In this document: positions 39,897-49,549 of the stretch, in pieces | How positions within the stretch are numbered: position 1 is the first letter of the stretch | Layout: the number at the start of each line of letters is the position of its first letter | NCBI RefSeq assembly: GCF_024129435.1 | Contig: NZ_JAMXXN010000010.1 | Coordinates: forward strand, 45,542-109,541 | Direction: 5' to 3' | DNA from: Acinetobacter lwoffii | GTDB taxonomy: Bacteria; Pseudomonadota; Gammaproteobacteria; Pseudomonadales; Moraxellaceae | DNA length: 64,000 bases | The notes under the pieces: model-generated | Seen by the model: only the letters and a program-made list of their open reading frames with translations | The model's database searches: none | Told to the model about the DNA's origin: nothing | Position numbers and translations under genes: made by a program

Positions 39897-40625
39897 TCAT
39901 TCATAGTTTTCAAATGATGGTGGAGGTAAATTTTTTAGTACTTTAGAGGAGTGTTTTAATATAATGGGAGCGAGAATATCACCTAATAAATAACTCCATG
40001 GCACTGGGTACTGGGAAACAACTCCATCATAAACATGTCCCATACGCTCTTTTGGATATTTAGCAGGATGTGCTAATAACTTATCATGTAGTTTATCTAA
40101 TCGAGAATTGAGTTCATTCCACCATGCCTGAGTAATACAGGTTTTAGGCTTAAATATAAAAGCTCCATTACCAATAAGCTTAGTATAGTTTAACTGCAAA
40201 AAACGGTATTTTACGTAGTAGTATAACTTATTAAATATTCCACCCTCATTTAATAGAATTGCACTTTGGTAACAGTTCCCAACACCCCAACGGCCAACCT
40301 CTGGATATCCGGCAGCTAGAAGAAATTTATTATTTTCCAACTGTTCAATAGTAGCGATCCAAGAGCTTGTTAATGGCTTGATATCACAATATGCTCCGCC
40401 AAAATGGTGCATAAAATAAGCTCTTAAATAGTCTGCTCTATGGGCTAAATTCAAAGCATAATATGCTGGGTGCAGTTTTTCTTGTGGGATAAATTCATGA
40501 AGATTACGATTTGTGATTAAAACAACCTCAAGCCCAGAGTCGGCAAGGGACTCAACCCCTCTTCTTCTAATCTCTGGGATTTCATTATCCCCGGTCCAAA
40601 AACAAAATATTTTACGCTGTATCAT
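39897..40625 (-). CDS. GT32-like capsular polysaccharide transferase
   Basis: The 242-residue protein begins IQRKIFCFWTGDNEIPEI and has the DxD-bearing segment HRADYLRAYFMHHFGGAYCD (about residues 62-81), the hallmark of the Gly_transf_sug/GT32 group found in capsule and O-antigen loci. It is tightly packed, 1 bp after the GT2 gene. It probably transfers a hexose or hexosamine; the family does not show which. Confidence 0.85.
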   Translation of the reverse strand: MIQRKIFCFWTGDNEIPEIRRRGVESLADSGLEVVLITNRNLHEFIPQEKLHPAYYALNLAHRADYLRAYFMHHFGGAYCDIKPLTSSWIATIEQLENNKFLLAAGYPEVGRWGVGNCYQSAILLNEGGIFNKLYYYVKYRFLQLNYTKLIGNGAFIFKPKTCITQAWWNELNSRLDKLHDKLLAHPAKYPKERMGHVYDGVVSQYPVPWSYLLGDILAPIILKHSSKVLKNLPPPSFENYE

Positions 40626-40626
40626 A

Positions 40627-41583
40627 TTACCCTCTCTTCTTATTCCTTAAAAATTGTACTAATTTTACACCGGCTTTTAAAAAAAAGGTTGGGGTATAAG
40701 AGAAGATAAAAAGCAAGGTGTATAAAAAATTCAACTGAGGTAGTGCTAATCTAGAGACACTCTTTGCATTTAAATATTCATTTTTAAACAAACTTGCCTT
40801 GACTCCATTAAAAAGGCGACTATTGATATATCGTCGAATACTTTGATTATGGAGAATAGAGGAATCTCTTTTACTTTGTTGAACCAACATATTTACTGAA
40901 GGAGAAATATCTGACAAAGTCGTTACTGGTTTTGTAGACTTTTTAGCAGCAAGTGATTGCATCACGCCTCCTGTATCTCTGAAATAATAACAAGTGATAC
41001 GATCAGACAAAGCAACAGGATAGTGTAGCGCAACTCTGGACCAGCATTCTAAATCTTCTCCAGCTTTAACAGCAATAAAACCTCCAAGATTATTAAAAAA
41101 TTCTTTTTTTATTGCTACAGCTGAACTATTTACTACACCTATATAATTTGATGCTTCATCAAAATAGTCAACGTGGCGAAATAAACTCTTTGTGAGTACA
41201 GTTAAATTTGAAACTTCACTACTATCCAATACTTCTTTAATTTTTGTAGACACCATACCCACGTCTGGATATGTATTAATAATATTATTAAGCTCAGTTA
41301 AATGGTAATCTAACCATGCATCATCTGCATCTAGAAAAGCAATCCAGTTTTGAGTTGCTGTTTTAATGCCTGTATTTCGAGCAGCACTCACACCTTGATT
41401 ATTTTGGGTGACTATTTTTAATCTAGGATCCGTAATATTATTAATTGTTTGCAAGCTAGAATCAGTTGAGCCATCATCAACCACTATTAATTCAAAGTCT
41501 TGATAGGTTTGAGCTAATACGCTTTCGACAGCACGACCTATGTACTTTTCCTTATTATATAAGGGTATTACCACACTAAACAT
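40627..41583 (-). CDS. GT2 family glycosyltransferase
   Basis: The 318-residue GT-A enzyme has SVVIPLYNKEKYIGRAVESV at the N-terminus, VVDDGSTD (34-41) and the metal-binding FLDADDAWL (83-91). The hydrophobic C-terminus (about residues 285-308) may anchor it to the membrane. It lies in the run of repeat-unit transferases, 20 bp after the GT52 gene. The sugar cannot be assigned. Confidence 0.9.
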   Translation of the reverse strand: MFSVVIPLYNKEKYIGRAVESVLAQTYQDFELIVVDDGSTDSSLQTINNITDPRLKIVTQNNQGVSAARNTGIKTATQNWIAFLDADDAWLDYHLTELNNIINTYPDVGMVSTKIKEVLDSSEVSNLTVLTKSLFRHVDYFDEASNYIGVVNSSAVAIKKEFFNNLGGFIAVKAGEDLECWSRVALHYPVALSDRITCYYFRDTGGVMQSLAAKKSTKPVTTLSDISPSVNMLVQQSKRDSSILHNQSIRRYINSRLFNGVKASLFKNEYLNAKSVSRLALPQLNFLYTLLFIFSYTPTFFLKAGVKLVQFLRNKKRG

Positions 41584-41603
41584 TTAAAGCACTCTATATT
41601 TCA

Positions 41604-42533
41604 TTAAATAAATATTGGATGACATCCTGATTTTTTACATATCTCAGCAAGTTCTACACTTTGAGAAGAATCTTTAGGAAGCAAAATGATCCTTTGTACA
41701 CATACAGCTTCTAAACTAAACATCACACTACTAAACCATCCAATCAATCTAATCGACCTACCCTGTGCATCAGCAATAATAGCATCTTCAGCAATACGAC
41801 TATTCTTGTTAAGCTGCTTTACACCAAGATCTAAAATATTTCGTTCTCTAGGATGTTTCACATAAGCTGTTATATCTAATTGCCTCAAATAATCTACCAT
41901 TCTCGCTATTTGATCAGAATTCATAACTTCTTCAAATGGTGCTCCAATAAAATAAGTACGTATCTCAACTGGTAATCTATTAGAATCACTCTCCCAACCA
42001 TCAATATGAATTAATCTGTCGGACTCAACTATATTTGGATTATGAGGATAAATTGAATAATGCTTTTTAATTCTTTTTTTTATAGAATCAAGTGATTTAG
42101 CACCTAAAATAATCCGGTATAATTTAGCTCTTAATGTATCTGGTTCATTATAAAAAATACCCTGCTTAACTATATTCGCAGCACCATCATCAAACGTAAT
42201 AAGTTCTGATTGATTATATTTAGATACTAAAGAATTGGGAACTAATGCATTAATACTAGCATACATTACAAGATCATAATTTTTAAAAAAATACCATTTT
42301 ATTGCTTTTATCTTAAATAAAAGATGAGAGAATATATCAAAACGTTGACGTTGAATAAATATATATTGTGATCTTTTTGCTTGTATAGAAAGCTGAGCAT
42401 AATAATATTTATCTTCATCAGAGTTATTCTGAGTAAAGTATACAAGATCAAAATTGCTAACTTTTTCTTTTTCTAAAACCTTCTGAGCTAACCAAGCTTG
42501 AAATGGGGTTCTAATCACTAAGAGTGCTTTCAT
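41604..42533 (-). CDS. GT52-like transferase, candidate legionaminic acid transferase
   Basis: The 309-residue protein resembles the GT52 (Lst-type sialyltransferase) group: N-terminal LLVIRTPFQAWLAQKVL, a central LITFDDGAANI motif, and a late KHPRE with a following SVMFSLEA segment, the D/E-D-G and HP-type motifs used by bacterial CMP-sialic acid transferases. It sits directly after the CMP-nonulosonate genes. I therefore infer that it transfers the legionaminic-type sugar onto the repeat unit. The assignment rests on motif pattern and position. Confidence 0.72.
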   Translation of the reverse strand: MKALLVIRTPFQAWLAQKVLEKEKVSNFDLVYFTQNNSDEDKYYYAQLSIQAKRSQYIFIQRQRFDIFSHLLFKIKAIKWYFFKNYDLVMYASINALVPNSLVSKYNQSELITFDDGAANIVKQGIFYNEPDTLRAKLYRIILGAKSLDSIKKRIKKHYSIYPHNPNIVESDRLIHIDGWESDSNRLPVEIRTYFIGAPFEEVMNSDQIARMVDYLRQLDITAYVKHPRERNILDLGVKQLNKNSRIAEDAIIADAQGRSIRLIGWFSSVMFSLEAVCVQRIILLPKDSSQSVELAEICKKSGCHPIFI

Positions 42534-42573
42534 TTTTCAAAGCCTAATATTTTTAATAAATCAAAAGTGAACA

Positions 42574-43263
42574 CTAATTTATTACCCTTTCAAAATAGAA
42601 TTCTGCCAAAGAAAAGTCGTCTTCAGTATCAATATCAATAGAAAATTTTGTAGGCATAATAAAAGCATGTGTTCCTTTACTATATAGGTCAATTAATCGA
42701 CCGACATATTTTCTATCAAATATATATATAGCCCCATTCAATCGATAATAAGAATCTAATTCCTGTGTACGTTTAATATTCTCTGATTTAACAAAACCAT
42801 CCATAGAGTGATTAAATCCAAGTTGATTACAAAATTGTATTGGATACTCTAGTTCACAAACTGAAATAATAGCCTTACTAGCTTTATCTTCCATTAATTG
42901 CATAGCTTCTTTTATATGCTGACTGTTCCTTAATGGGGATGTTGGCTGAAGAATCGTGACTGTCGTTACTTGTTGACCACTACTTTGCTCAAACCATTCG
43001 ACTAAATGAGTTACTACATCATTAGTCGTTGCATCATCTGATGCTAATTCAATAGGTCTTAAAAAAGGTACTTCAGCACCATACTTTTTAGATACATCTA
43101 GTATTTCCTGATCATCAGTACTCACAAATACGTGATCGAACACATTGCTTTTTAATGCAGCTTCAATTGTCCAAGCAATCATTGGCTTACCTGCCAATAA
43201 CTTAATATTTTTTCCTGGTAACCGCTTGCTCCCGCCCCTAGCAGGAATAATCGCTATCTTCAT
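42574..43263 (-). CDS. legF: CMP-legionaminic/nonulosonic acid cytidylyltransferase (NeuA/LegF-like)
   Basis: The 229-residue protein begins MKIAIIPARGGSKRLPGKN, the NeuA signature, with FVSTDDQEI and LQPTSPLRNS motifs further on. It activates the nonulosonic acid with CTP. The start is set at ATG 43263 with GAAAGG about 9 bp upstream, rather than the in-frame TTG five codons earlier. The gene overlaps ptmE by 26 bp. In Acinetobacter K nomenclature this would be one of the lga genes. Confidence 0.9.
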   Translation of the reverse strand: MKIAIIPARGGSKRLPGKNIKLLAGKPMIAWTIEAALKSNVFDHVFVSTDDQEILDVSKKYGAEVPFLRPIELASDDATTNDVVTHLVEWFEQSSGQQVTTVTILQPTSPLRNSQHIKEAMQLMEDKASKAIISVCELEYPIQFCNQLGFNHSMDGFVKSENIKRTQELDSYYRLNGAIYIFDRKYVGRLIDLYSKGTHAFIMPTKFSIDIDTEDDFSLAEFYFERVIN

Positions 43264-44314
43264 TAAAAAGCCTTTCAATATCTAGTTGCGCTTTATGGTA
43301 ATCTTTCATTTGCCCGATGTCTAACCAGTAATCATAACTGGTATAAGTTCCAATACGCTTATTATCCTTCCTATGCTGTTCCAACAAGGTAGGCATATCA
43401 ATATATTGGTCTACTTGTACACTATCAATAATTTCAGGGTTTAAAACATAAATACCTGTGTTGATTTTATAATGATACGTCGGTTTCTCGACCATATTAA
43501 TAATCAGTTGATTTTCTGTTTCTATAACCCCAAAAGGTACTCGATACTCATCTTCACGCACACAAAGAGTTGCATCAAATTTATTTTTTTCATGGTGACT
43601 CAACAGCTCTGCATAATTTAGTTTAGTTAGAACATCACCATTCATCATAATAATCGGTAAGTTAGGTCTATCTTTTGGCAATAAACCAAGTGCTCCACCC
43701 GTGCCCAGTGGATCATTTTCATGCACATATTGAATTTGAACATCAAATTTTTCGCCATTGCCAAAATGCTCACGAATAATTTCAGGCAAATAATGGGTTG
43801 AAATATAAAACTTATAGAAACCTTGAATCTTTAAGCTAGAAATAATTGTTTCTAGTAAAGGTTTCCCCCCCACAGGAAGCATGGGTTTTGGACAGTTATC
43901 TGTTAAAGGGCGTAATCTAGTTCCAAAACCACCAGCCATAATAAACACTGGATTTTCTTTACGTTTTTTACGAATCAAATCATCAAGCGTAATAATATTA
44001 ACGAGTTGATTATTTTTAATTACAGGTAATGCCAGATAGCTTTTTTCACGCATAATCTCGAAAATCTGGCGGTTATTTAAGCTACCTTCTTCAATACTAT
44101 AAGGATTAGTATGCATGATTGTTTCAACAGCTGCATGCACATCTTGGCCTTTTAAAAGCCCTCTACGAATATCACCGTCTGTAATACTTCCGATCAATTG
44201 ATTATGATCATCAACGACCAAAACAATTCTTAAAGCATATAAATCAAGTAGCTCTAATGCTTTCAAAATTGAATCATTTTTATGCAAAATTATATTATTA
44301 ACATCTCTAGTCAC
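43238..44314 (-). CDS. ptmE: PtmE-like nucleotidyltransferase with CBS domains (GlcN-1-P guanylyltransferase)
   Basis: The 358-residue protein has two CBS motifs in residues 1-115 (LIGSITDGDIRRGLLKG; LVNIITLDDL) and a nucleotidyltransferase domain after that (FIMAGGFGTRLRPLTDNCPKP). This is the layout of Campylobacter PtmE, which makes GDP-GlcN for GDP-linked legionaminic acid synthesis. Its presence hints that this pathway starts from GDP- rather than UDP-GlcNAc. It overlaps both neighbours (26 bp with legF, 8 bp with legH), so all are co-translated. Confidence 0.88.
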   Translation of the reverse strand: MTRDVNNIILHKNDSILKALELLDLYALRIVLVVDDHNQLIGSITDGDIRRGLLKGQDVHAAVETIMHTNPYSIEEGSLNNRQIFEIMREKSYLALPVIKNNQLVNIITLDDLIRKKRKENPVFIMAGGFGTRLRPLTDNCPKPMLPVGGKPLLETIISSLKIQGFYKFYISTHYLPEIIREHFGNGEKFDVQIQYVHENDPLGTGGALGLLPKDRPNLPIIMMNGDVLTKLNYAELLSHHEKNKFDATLCVREDEYRVPFGVIETENQLIINMVEKPTYHYKINTGIYVLNPEIIDSVQVDQYIDMPTLLEQHRKDNKRIGTYTSYDYWLDIGQMKDYHKAQLDIERLFNEDSDYSC

Positions 44315-44948
44315 GACTTAATTCCTTAGCAGGTGATCCAATATAGACCTTATTCGGTTCCGTATGTTTCACAACCACAGCACCCGCGCCTATAACGGAG
44401 TTTTCACCTAAATATTTCAATTGCTCTGGACTTTTGCCCGGCAAAATAGCTGCATTTGTTCCAATGTAAGTGCCTTGCTTCAAATGAATACAACCAGACA
44501 CATTAACACCTGGCATGACAGAAACGTAGTTTTCTAGAATACAGTCGTGCCCAATTGTGCTGTTAAAACTTACTATAATAAAATGACCAAAACGACATGA
44601 ATTTGTAATTCTCGCTCCAGCCGCAATTACCACACCTCTACTATGTTCTAACAGCTCTCGAATACCATACCCAAGTGATGATTGAGAATGAATCAAATTG
44701 GGATAAGGTAAATCGGGATAAGCTTCATATATTCTTTTACGAATCTTTGGATCAGCAACACCTATCGCATATACCGTATCCGTTAATGTCGATATTGCTG
44801 ATTCTGGCAAAATGGGGAAACCAAGTAAGGTGTCGCCATCTTTGGCATTTCTTTCTAAAAAAAATATATGGCGGTAGCCTTGATCTATTGCTAAATCTAC
44901 TAGCTCTTTTGCAAAGCCACCTGAACCAAAAATTGCCAGTTTTTTCAT
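44307..44948 (-). CDS. legH: Nucleotide-sugar N-acetyltransferase (LegH/NeuD-like)
   Basis: The 213-residue PglD/NeuD family protein has the N-terminal IFGSGGFAKELVDLAIDQG (5-23) and C-terminal hexapeptide repeats with the active-site His in FNSTIGHDCILENY. It should acetylate the 4-amine of the bacillosamine-type intermediate in legionaminic acid synthesis. The stop overlaps ptmE by 8 bp and its start abuts the legI stop. Confidence 0.87.
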   Translation of the reverse strand: MKKLAIFGSGGFAKELVDLAIDQGYRHIFFLERNAKDGDTLLGFPILPESAISTLTDTVYAIGVADPKIRKRIYEAYPDLPYPNLIHSQSSLGYGIRELLEHSRGVVIAAGARITNSCRFGHFIIVSFNSTIGHDCILENYVSVMPGVNVSGCIHLKQGTYIGTNAAILPGKSPEQLKYLGENSVIGAGAVVVKHTEPNKVYIGSPAKELSRD

Positions 44949-46043
44949 TTAAATTTCAATAAAATCGTTCTTTTTAAAGCTACGTTTTGCTTTTGTACCA
45001 ACAACATCCCAATACTTATTTGGTTCTAAACAAACGCGACCTGCTCGTTTTGTTGTGACATTGTCAGAGGTTAAAAGCTCCCCTTCCGCAATATCTGTTT
45101 TAGCCACAATGCTACGACGTACTAGATAATAGTTATCGCTCTCTTGCTCTAGCATAAATTTAATACCATCGCCCAAAGCTGCATATGTTTTATGCAAAAT
45201 TTCGACATAATGTTTAAACTCATCTGGTTCCATTGATGCTGCGTGGTCTGGACCAGCCATCGTTTTATCTAATGTAATATGCTTCTCAAAGATGCGAGCA
45301 CCAAGACTTACACCAATAACCGCTGCATATTCATCAAGCGTATGGTCAGAAAAACCTGTTGCCAAATCAAATACATTTTTTAAAGTTGAAATGGATTTAA
45401 GATTACTTTCTTCAAATAATGCTGGATATTGAGTCACACAGTGTAAAATAGAAACCTGTTCTTTCAACTGTTTACGTACTGAAATTTTAGAATAAGCTTC
45501 TCTAAATAACTGCTGAGATGGTCGAACTTCCGTTCCCTTATCGATAACAAAAGCAAATACTGATAATGCTTGTTCAATATCACCTAGGCTAGCTGTTCCT
45601 GTAGATAAAATGACATGCTTTTTTGAACATGCAATTTCATAGAGAAACGGTAAATTTGAAATATCAGCAGATGATACTTTCAAGTAAGGTACATCGATCT
45701 CATTCACCAAGAACTTCAAACTATCAGCGTCAAACGGCGTTGAAATAAAAGTAATTTGATGCTCATCACAAAATTTCTGTATTTCTTCTGTCTGCTCATA
45801 AGTGAGCTCTAAACTTTTTACAAGCTCTAATTGGCTTTGACTAGAACCAGTATTTTCTTTTTGATATGCAGCCATTTCAGTTTGATCAGATAACAAACTA
45901 TCTGCTTTAAATGTTTGAAATTTGACGGCATTCGCACCGCATTCTTTGGCTTTTAAAATAAGCTCTTTTGCTAACTCTACAGAGCCATTATGATTTACAC
46001 CAATTTCTGCAATGACATAAATTTCGTCTTGATTAAAGATCAT
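44949..46043 (-). CDS. legI: N,N'-diacetyllegionaminate synthase (NeuB/LegI-like)
   Basis: The 364-residue protein has a NeuB TIM barrel (IYVIAEIGVNHNGSVELAK at residues 8-26; KFQTF near 42; SDHTLDEYAAV near 235) and a C-terminal SAF domain from about residue 300 (SIVAKTDIAEGELLT). It condenses phosphoenolpyruvate with a 6-carbon diacetamido sugar to give the nine-carbon acid. The start at ATG 46043 has AAGG 9 bp upstream; the longer frame to 46088 adds only a basic tail. It overlaps legG by 11 bp. Confidence 0.92.
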   Translation of the reverse strand: MIFNQDEIYVIAEIGVNHNGSVELAKELILKAKECGANAVKFQTFKADSLLSDQTEMAAYQKENTGSSQSQLELVKSLELTYEQTEEIQKFCDEHQITFISTPFDADSLKFLVNEIDVPYLKVSSADISNLPFLYEIACSKKHVILSTGTASLGDIEQALSVFAFVIDKGTEVRPSQQLFREAYSKISVRKQLKEQVSILHCVTQYPALFEESNLKSISTLKNVFDLATGFSDHTLDEYAAVIGVSLGARIFEKHITLDKTMAGPDHAASMEPDEFKHYVEILHKTYAALGDGIKFMLEQESDNYYLVRRSIVAKTDIAEGELLTSDNVTTKRAGRVCLEPNKYWDVVGTKAKRSFKKNDFIEI

Positions 46044-47169
46044 AAAATGGTGCCTTCTTTTTAAAATCCGTCGTTTTAATAAGTTCAATTATTTTCTGAG
46101 AAGTATTGCCTAACCCTAATGGTGGAACAACTTTACTCAATTCATCGTCTGGGAAATTAATTGCTTTTTGCAATGCTTCTAAAATTTCACTTTCGTCTAA
46201 TCTAACATCAAGTATAGACTCACAACGTAAGCGTCCTTTTTGACGATCACCAATATTTACTGTTGGTACCTGTAATGCTGGAGCTTCTGATAAGCCACTT
46301 GATGAGTTTCCAACCATAGCTAAAGCATTTTTCAAAACACTTAAATAGTTTTGAATACCAAAACTCTTTACAAGCAATACTCGATCTGGCAATTGTGCTT
46401 TTAAATCAAGCATTGCTCTCACAATATTAGTATTACCATTATCTGCATTTGGATAACTAAAGACAAAATTGACATCTTTTATTTGCTTAAGTGCATCAAA
46501 TAACGGTGCAACATTTTCTTCTAGTAAATTAGTTTCAGGATGATAAGTAATGAGAAAATATGGTTTTGAAAAATCAAAATCATATAATTCACTCAATTCT
46601 GCACTATTTTTAAATGTTGTACGCTGGATATGATCTAAGCCTAGTGCGCCGACATTAAATACTTTTTCTGGTTGCTCGCCTAACTGAATAATTCGTTTCT
46701 TATATTCCTCTGCCGCGGCAAAATGAATATTAGACATTTTAGTGATCGCATGACGAATTGATTCGTCATATGCACCTTCAGTGATTTCACCACCATGCAA
46801 ATGTGCAACAGGTACCTGCATGATTAAAGCAGCTTGCGTTACTGCTAAAGCTTCGAAACGATCACCCAAAACAACTAATAAATCAGGTTGCATTCGTTTC
46901 AATGCATCTGCAAATCCAAGTAAGCCAACACCCATTGATTTCACAACAGCAGACGATGTATCAGATGACAGTAGCATTTCTACCGATTCGGTAATTTCGA
47001 AACCATCTTGAACAATAGTTTTCCAAGTTTCACCGTGCTCAGGTGAATAATGCATAGCCGTAGCTAGAATTTGTAACTCTAGCTCTGAATCTTGCTGAAT
47101 ATCTCGCATTAACCAATACAGCAAACCATATTCAGCTCGAGTTCCTGTAAAAACGGCTATTTTTTTCAT
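46033..47169 (-). CDS. legG: UDP/GDP-diNAcBac 2-epimerase, hydrolysing (NeuC/LegG-like)
   Basis: The 378-residue protein begins MKKIAVFTGTRAEYGLLYWL and has VLGDRFEALA near 97, HLHGGEITEGAYDESIRHAI near 118 and GNSSSGLSEAP near 280, all NeuC/WecB family motifs. It releases the free diacetamido sugar from the nucleotide with C2 inversion. The start at 47169 has GGAG 8 bp upstream; the longer frame to 47226 runs back into legC. Confidence 0.92.
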   Translation of the reverse strand: MKKIAVFTGTRAEYGLLYWLMRDIQQDSELELQILATAMHYSPEHGETWKTIVQDGFEITESVEMLLSSDTSSAVVKSMGVGLLGFADALKRMQPDLLVVLGDRFEALAVTQAALIMQVPVAHLHGGEITEGAYDESIRHAITKMSNIHFAAAEEYKKRIIQLGEQPEKVFNVGALGLDHIQRTTFKNSAELSELYDFDFSKPYFLITYHPETNLLEENVAPLFDALKQIKDVNFVFSYPNADNGNTNIVRAMLDLKAQLPDRVLLVKSFGIQNYLSVLKNALAMVGNSSSGLSEAPALQVPTVNIGDRQKGRLRCESILDVRLDESEILEALQKAINFPDDELSKVVPPLGLGNTSQKIIELIKTTDFKKKAPFYDL

Positions 47170-47174
47170 TCTCA

Positions 47175-48323
47175 TTACTCCAAAGGAACCGAACTTGGAA
47201 TATTTACAACTCTTTCTTCCAACCATAATGAGTTAGTTAAATCGCCTTGTAATGCAGTTTGGTACATTGGCAATCTGGTCATTAAAGTCCAGATTGGGCG
47301 AGTCATAACCTTATTTGAATTGGTTTCATCCAAAATCAAATCTCGTTGAGCCTTATCTTTGCAAACAATGGCATTTAACCAATAGTTAGATCGGCAGTCT
47401 TCAGGTTCCACAACAAATGAAATATCACTATCTTTAAAGAAATCTTGATATTGCTGAGCTAAATCACGCTTTTTAGCCAGAAAACCTTCCAAGCCTTCCA
47501 TTTGTGCACAACCTAAAGCAGCATTCAAATTAGGTAAACGGTAGTTAAAACCATTTTCATCATGATAAAATTCATACGGATGTGGTATTTTTGCAGTTGT
47601 CGTAATGTGCTTCGCTCTTATGCCAAGTTCTTCATCTTGACACAAGACCATACCACCACCACCTGTAGTGATGACTTTATTTCCATTAAAACTAAGTGCT
47701 GAAACTAGACCAAAAGTTCCAGTATGTTTACCTTTGTAGTAAGAACCTAAACTTTCAGCAGCATCTTCAACTAATGCAATATTCCACTTGGTTACGACCT
47801 GTTGAAGCTCATCAATTTCAACAGGATGACCAAATGTATGCATTGGAACGATTGCAGAAATACGCTTATTAGTTGCTTTGTGTTTACATACACCTTGGTC
47901 ATCAATAAAAGCATTTTCTTGCAAATAAACATCTAATGCCTTTGGACACAAACCAAGTGTCTTCAATGAAACATCAATAAATAATGGCTCTGCACCGATA
48001 TAAGACAAGGCATTACACGTTGCGACAAAAGTCAAAGCTTGGGTAATTACGATATCGTCGCGCTTTACACCAGCGAGTAAAAGAGCAATATGTAATGCAG
48101 CTGTTCCATTCACAGTCGCAATAGTTTTAGCACAGCCTGTAAATTGTTGAACCTTGGCTTCAAAGTCATTTACATAGGCACCAACACTAGAAACAAAAGT
48201 ACTATCAATCGTATCTAATACATATTTCTTTTCATTACCAAGAAAACGAGGTTCATGTAAGGGAATAAAATTATTAGTACAATAAATATCCCGAACAAAT
48301 TGATTAAATTTAGAAGTATCCAT
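47175..48323 (-). CDS. legC: LegC-type PLP aminotransferase
   Basis: The 382-residue DegT/DnrJ family enzyme has VNGTAALHIALLLAG near 69, VEDAAESLGSYYKGKHTG near 190 and the PLP-lysine segment SFNGNKVITTGGGGMV near 213. LegC aminates the 4-keto intermediate made by LegB. The start codon shares one base with the legB stop. It is distinct from qhbB at 32656, so the locus has two 4-aminotransferases serving two sugars. Confidence 0.9.
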   Translation of the reverse strand: MDTSKFNQFVRDIYCTNNFIPLHEPRFLGNEKKYVLDTIDSTFVSSVGAYVNDFEAKVQQFTGCAKTIATVNGTAALHIALLLAGVKRDDIVITQALTFVATCNALSYIGAEPLFIDVSLKTLGLCPKALDVYLQENAFIDDQGVCKHKATNKRISAIVPMHTFGHPVEIDELQQVVTKWNIALVEDAAESLGSYYKGKHTGTFGLVSALSFNGNKVITTGGGGMVLCQDEELGIRAKHITTTAKIPHPYEFYHDENGFNYRLPNLNAALGCAQMEGLEGFLAKKRDLAQQYQDFFKDSDISFVVEPEDCRSNYWLNAIVCKDKAQRDLILDETNSNKVMTRPIWTLMTRLPMYQTALQGDLTNSLWLEERVVNIPSSVPLE

Positions 48324-49513
48324 TACATTTTTCCATCTAAATATAAACCTGTTTCTTTATGTCCAAAGTTAGGCATCATATAGTTAAATAGATCAACAAT
48401 TTCTTCTTTACTCCACTGCTTATTTGAAAGCATTGCATGAATTTTTTCTTCAAATACATGCAACTTGTCTTCTTCAACATTTAGTTCGTTTTTAATAACA
48501 CCTAAATTATGAAAACGTTGCATATCTAAAGTTTCATTGTTGGTAAAGAACTCTTCAAAATCTTTCTCACCAGTCGTTGTACTTCCTGTGAATAAACATG
48601 GCCATTTACCTTGTTTTGGTAAAGTCTCAATTACGCTACGCGCTTCATCCTCAGACTCACACAAATACGGCTCGTATCCAAGGTTATTAATATATTTGAC
48701 TGCAATATCAGCAAAAGTAATGAGGTGTAAGTGCTCGCTAAGTTTAGGGAAAAAAATATCTCTATTCTCACCTAGTAAACAAGACATGAGACACAGCTCA
48801 CCTGACTCTTTTGGAGTAACGAAATAACGGCGAATATCATTTGGCGCAGCAATTGGCTGGTTTTTCTGAATACGCTGGTTAAAACCATGTAATAAAGAAC
48901 CATCTGAAAATGCAACATTTGCAAAACGAGCAGTTGAAATATCAATATATTGGCTTTGACGCATTAGGAACATTTCCATAATACGTTTAGAGCCACCCAT
49001 CATATTGACAGGATTAGCCGCTTTATCAGTTGAAACACAAAAATATTTTTTAACACCTTTCTCTATTGACTGTCTTATTGTTTTTTCAGTATTCAGAATA
49101 TTTACATGAATCATGCGCATCAAAGTATAAGGATCTTTTTCGCTACGTACATGCTTTAATGCCGATAAGTTAAGAACATAGTCAAACTCACCATCATTTT
49201 GGATAAAAGCATCATACTCATCAGATCCAATATCCAATGCAAAAGTTTGAAAATCGCCGTCTATGTACCCATAAGAGCTACGAATATCTCGGACAACTTC
49301 TGTGAGATTGTTTTCTGATATATCAACTACATGAAGTTTTTCCGGGTTACGCTTAAAAATCTCTTTAACTACAGCCTGACCAATAGATCCAGCACCGCCA
49401 AGTACTAAAAACTTCGAAGATGCGACAATCTCTTTTAATTTTTCATCCCATGCTTGGATATCATTTGTAAAAAGTTCTTGTGAGCGACCAATTAAATTTA
49501 AAATACTGCTCAT
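48323..49513 (-). CDS. legB: LegB-type nucleotide-GlcNAc 4,6-dehydratase
   Basis: The 396-residue soluble SDR has LVLGGAGSIGQAVVKEIF (37-54), LSALKHVRSEKDPYT near 115, and STDKAANPVNMMGGSKRIME near 158. It is related to the dehydratase domain of Gdr but lacks the membrane part. It opens the legionaminic acid branch; legC, legG, legI, legH, ptmE and legF follow without gaps. Acinetobacter lgaA (or elaA, for 8-epi-legionaminic acid) should be the matching gene. Sequence alone does not fix the isomer. Confidence 0.88.
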   Translation of the reverse strand: MSSILNLIGRSQELFTNDIQAWDEKLKEIVASSKFLVLGGAGSIGQAVVKEIFKRNPEKLHVVDISENNLTEVVRDIRSSYGYIDGDFQTFALDIGSDEYDAFIQNDGEFDYVLNLSALKHVRSEKDPYTLMRMIHVNILNTEKTIRQSIEKGVKKYFCVSTDKAANPVNMMGGSKRIMEMFLMRQSQYIDISTARFANVAFSDGSLLHGFNQRIQKNQPIAAPNDIRRYFVTPKESGELCLMSCLLGENRDIFFPKLSEHLHLITFADIAVKYINNLGYEPYLCESEDEARSVIETLPKQGKWPCLFTGSTTTGEKDFEEFFTNNETLDMQRFHNLGVIKNELNVEEDKLHVFEEKIHAMLSNKQWSKEEIVDLFNYMMPNFGHKETGLYLDGKM

Positions 49514-49549
49514 AATAGACCATTAATAAAAGTTGTATGAATATAACGA

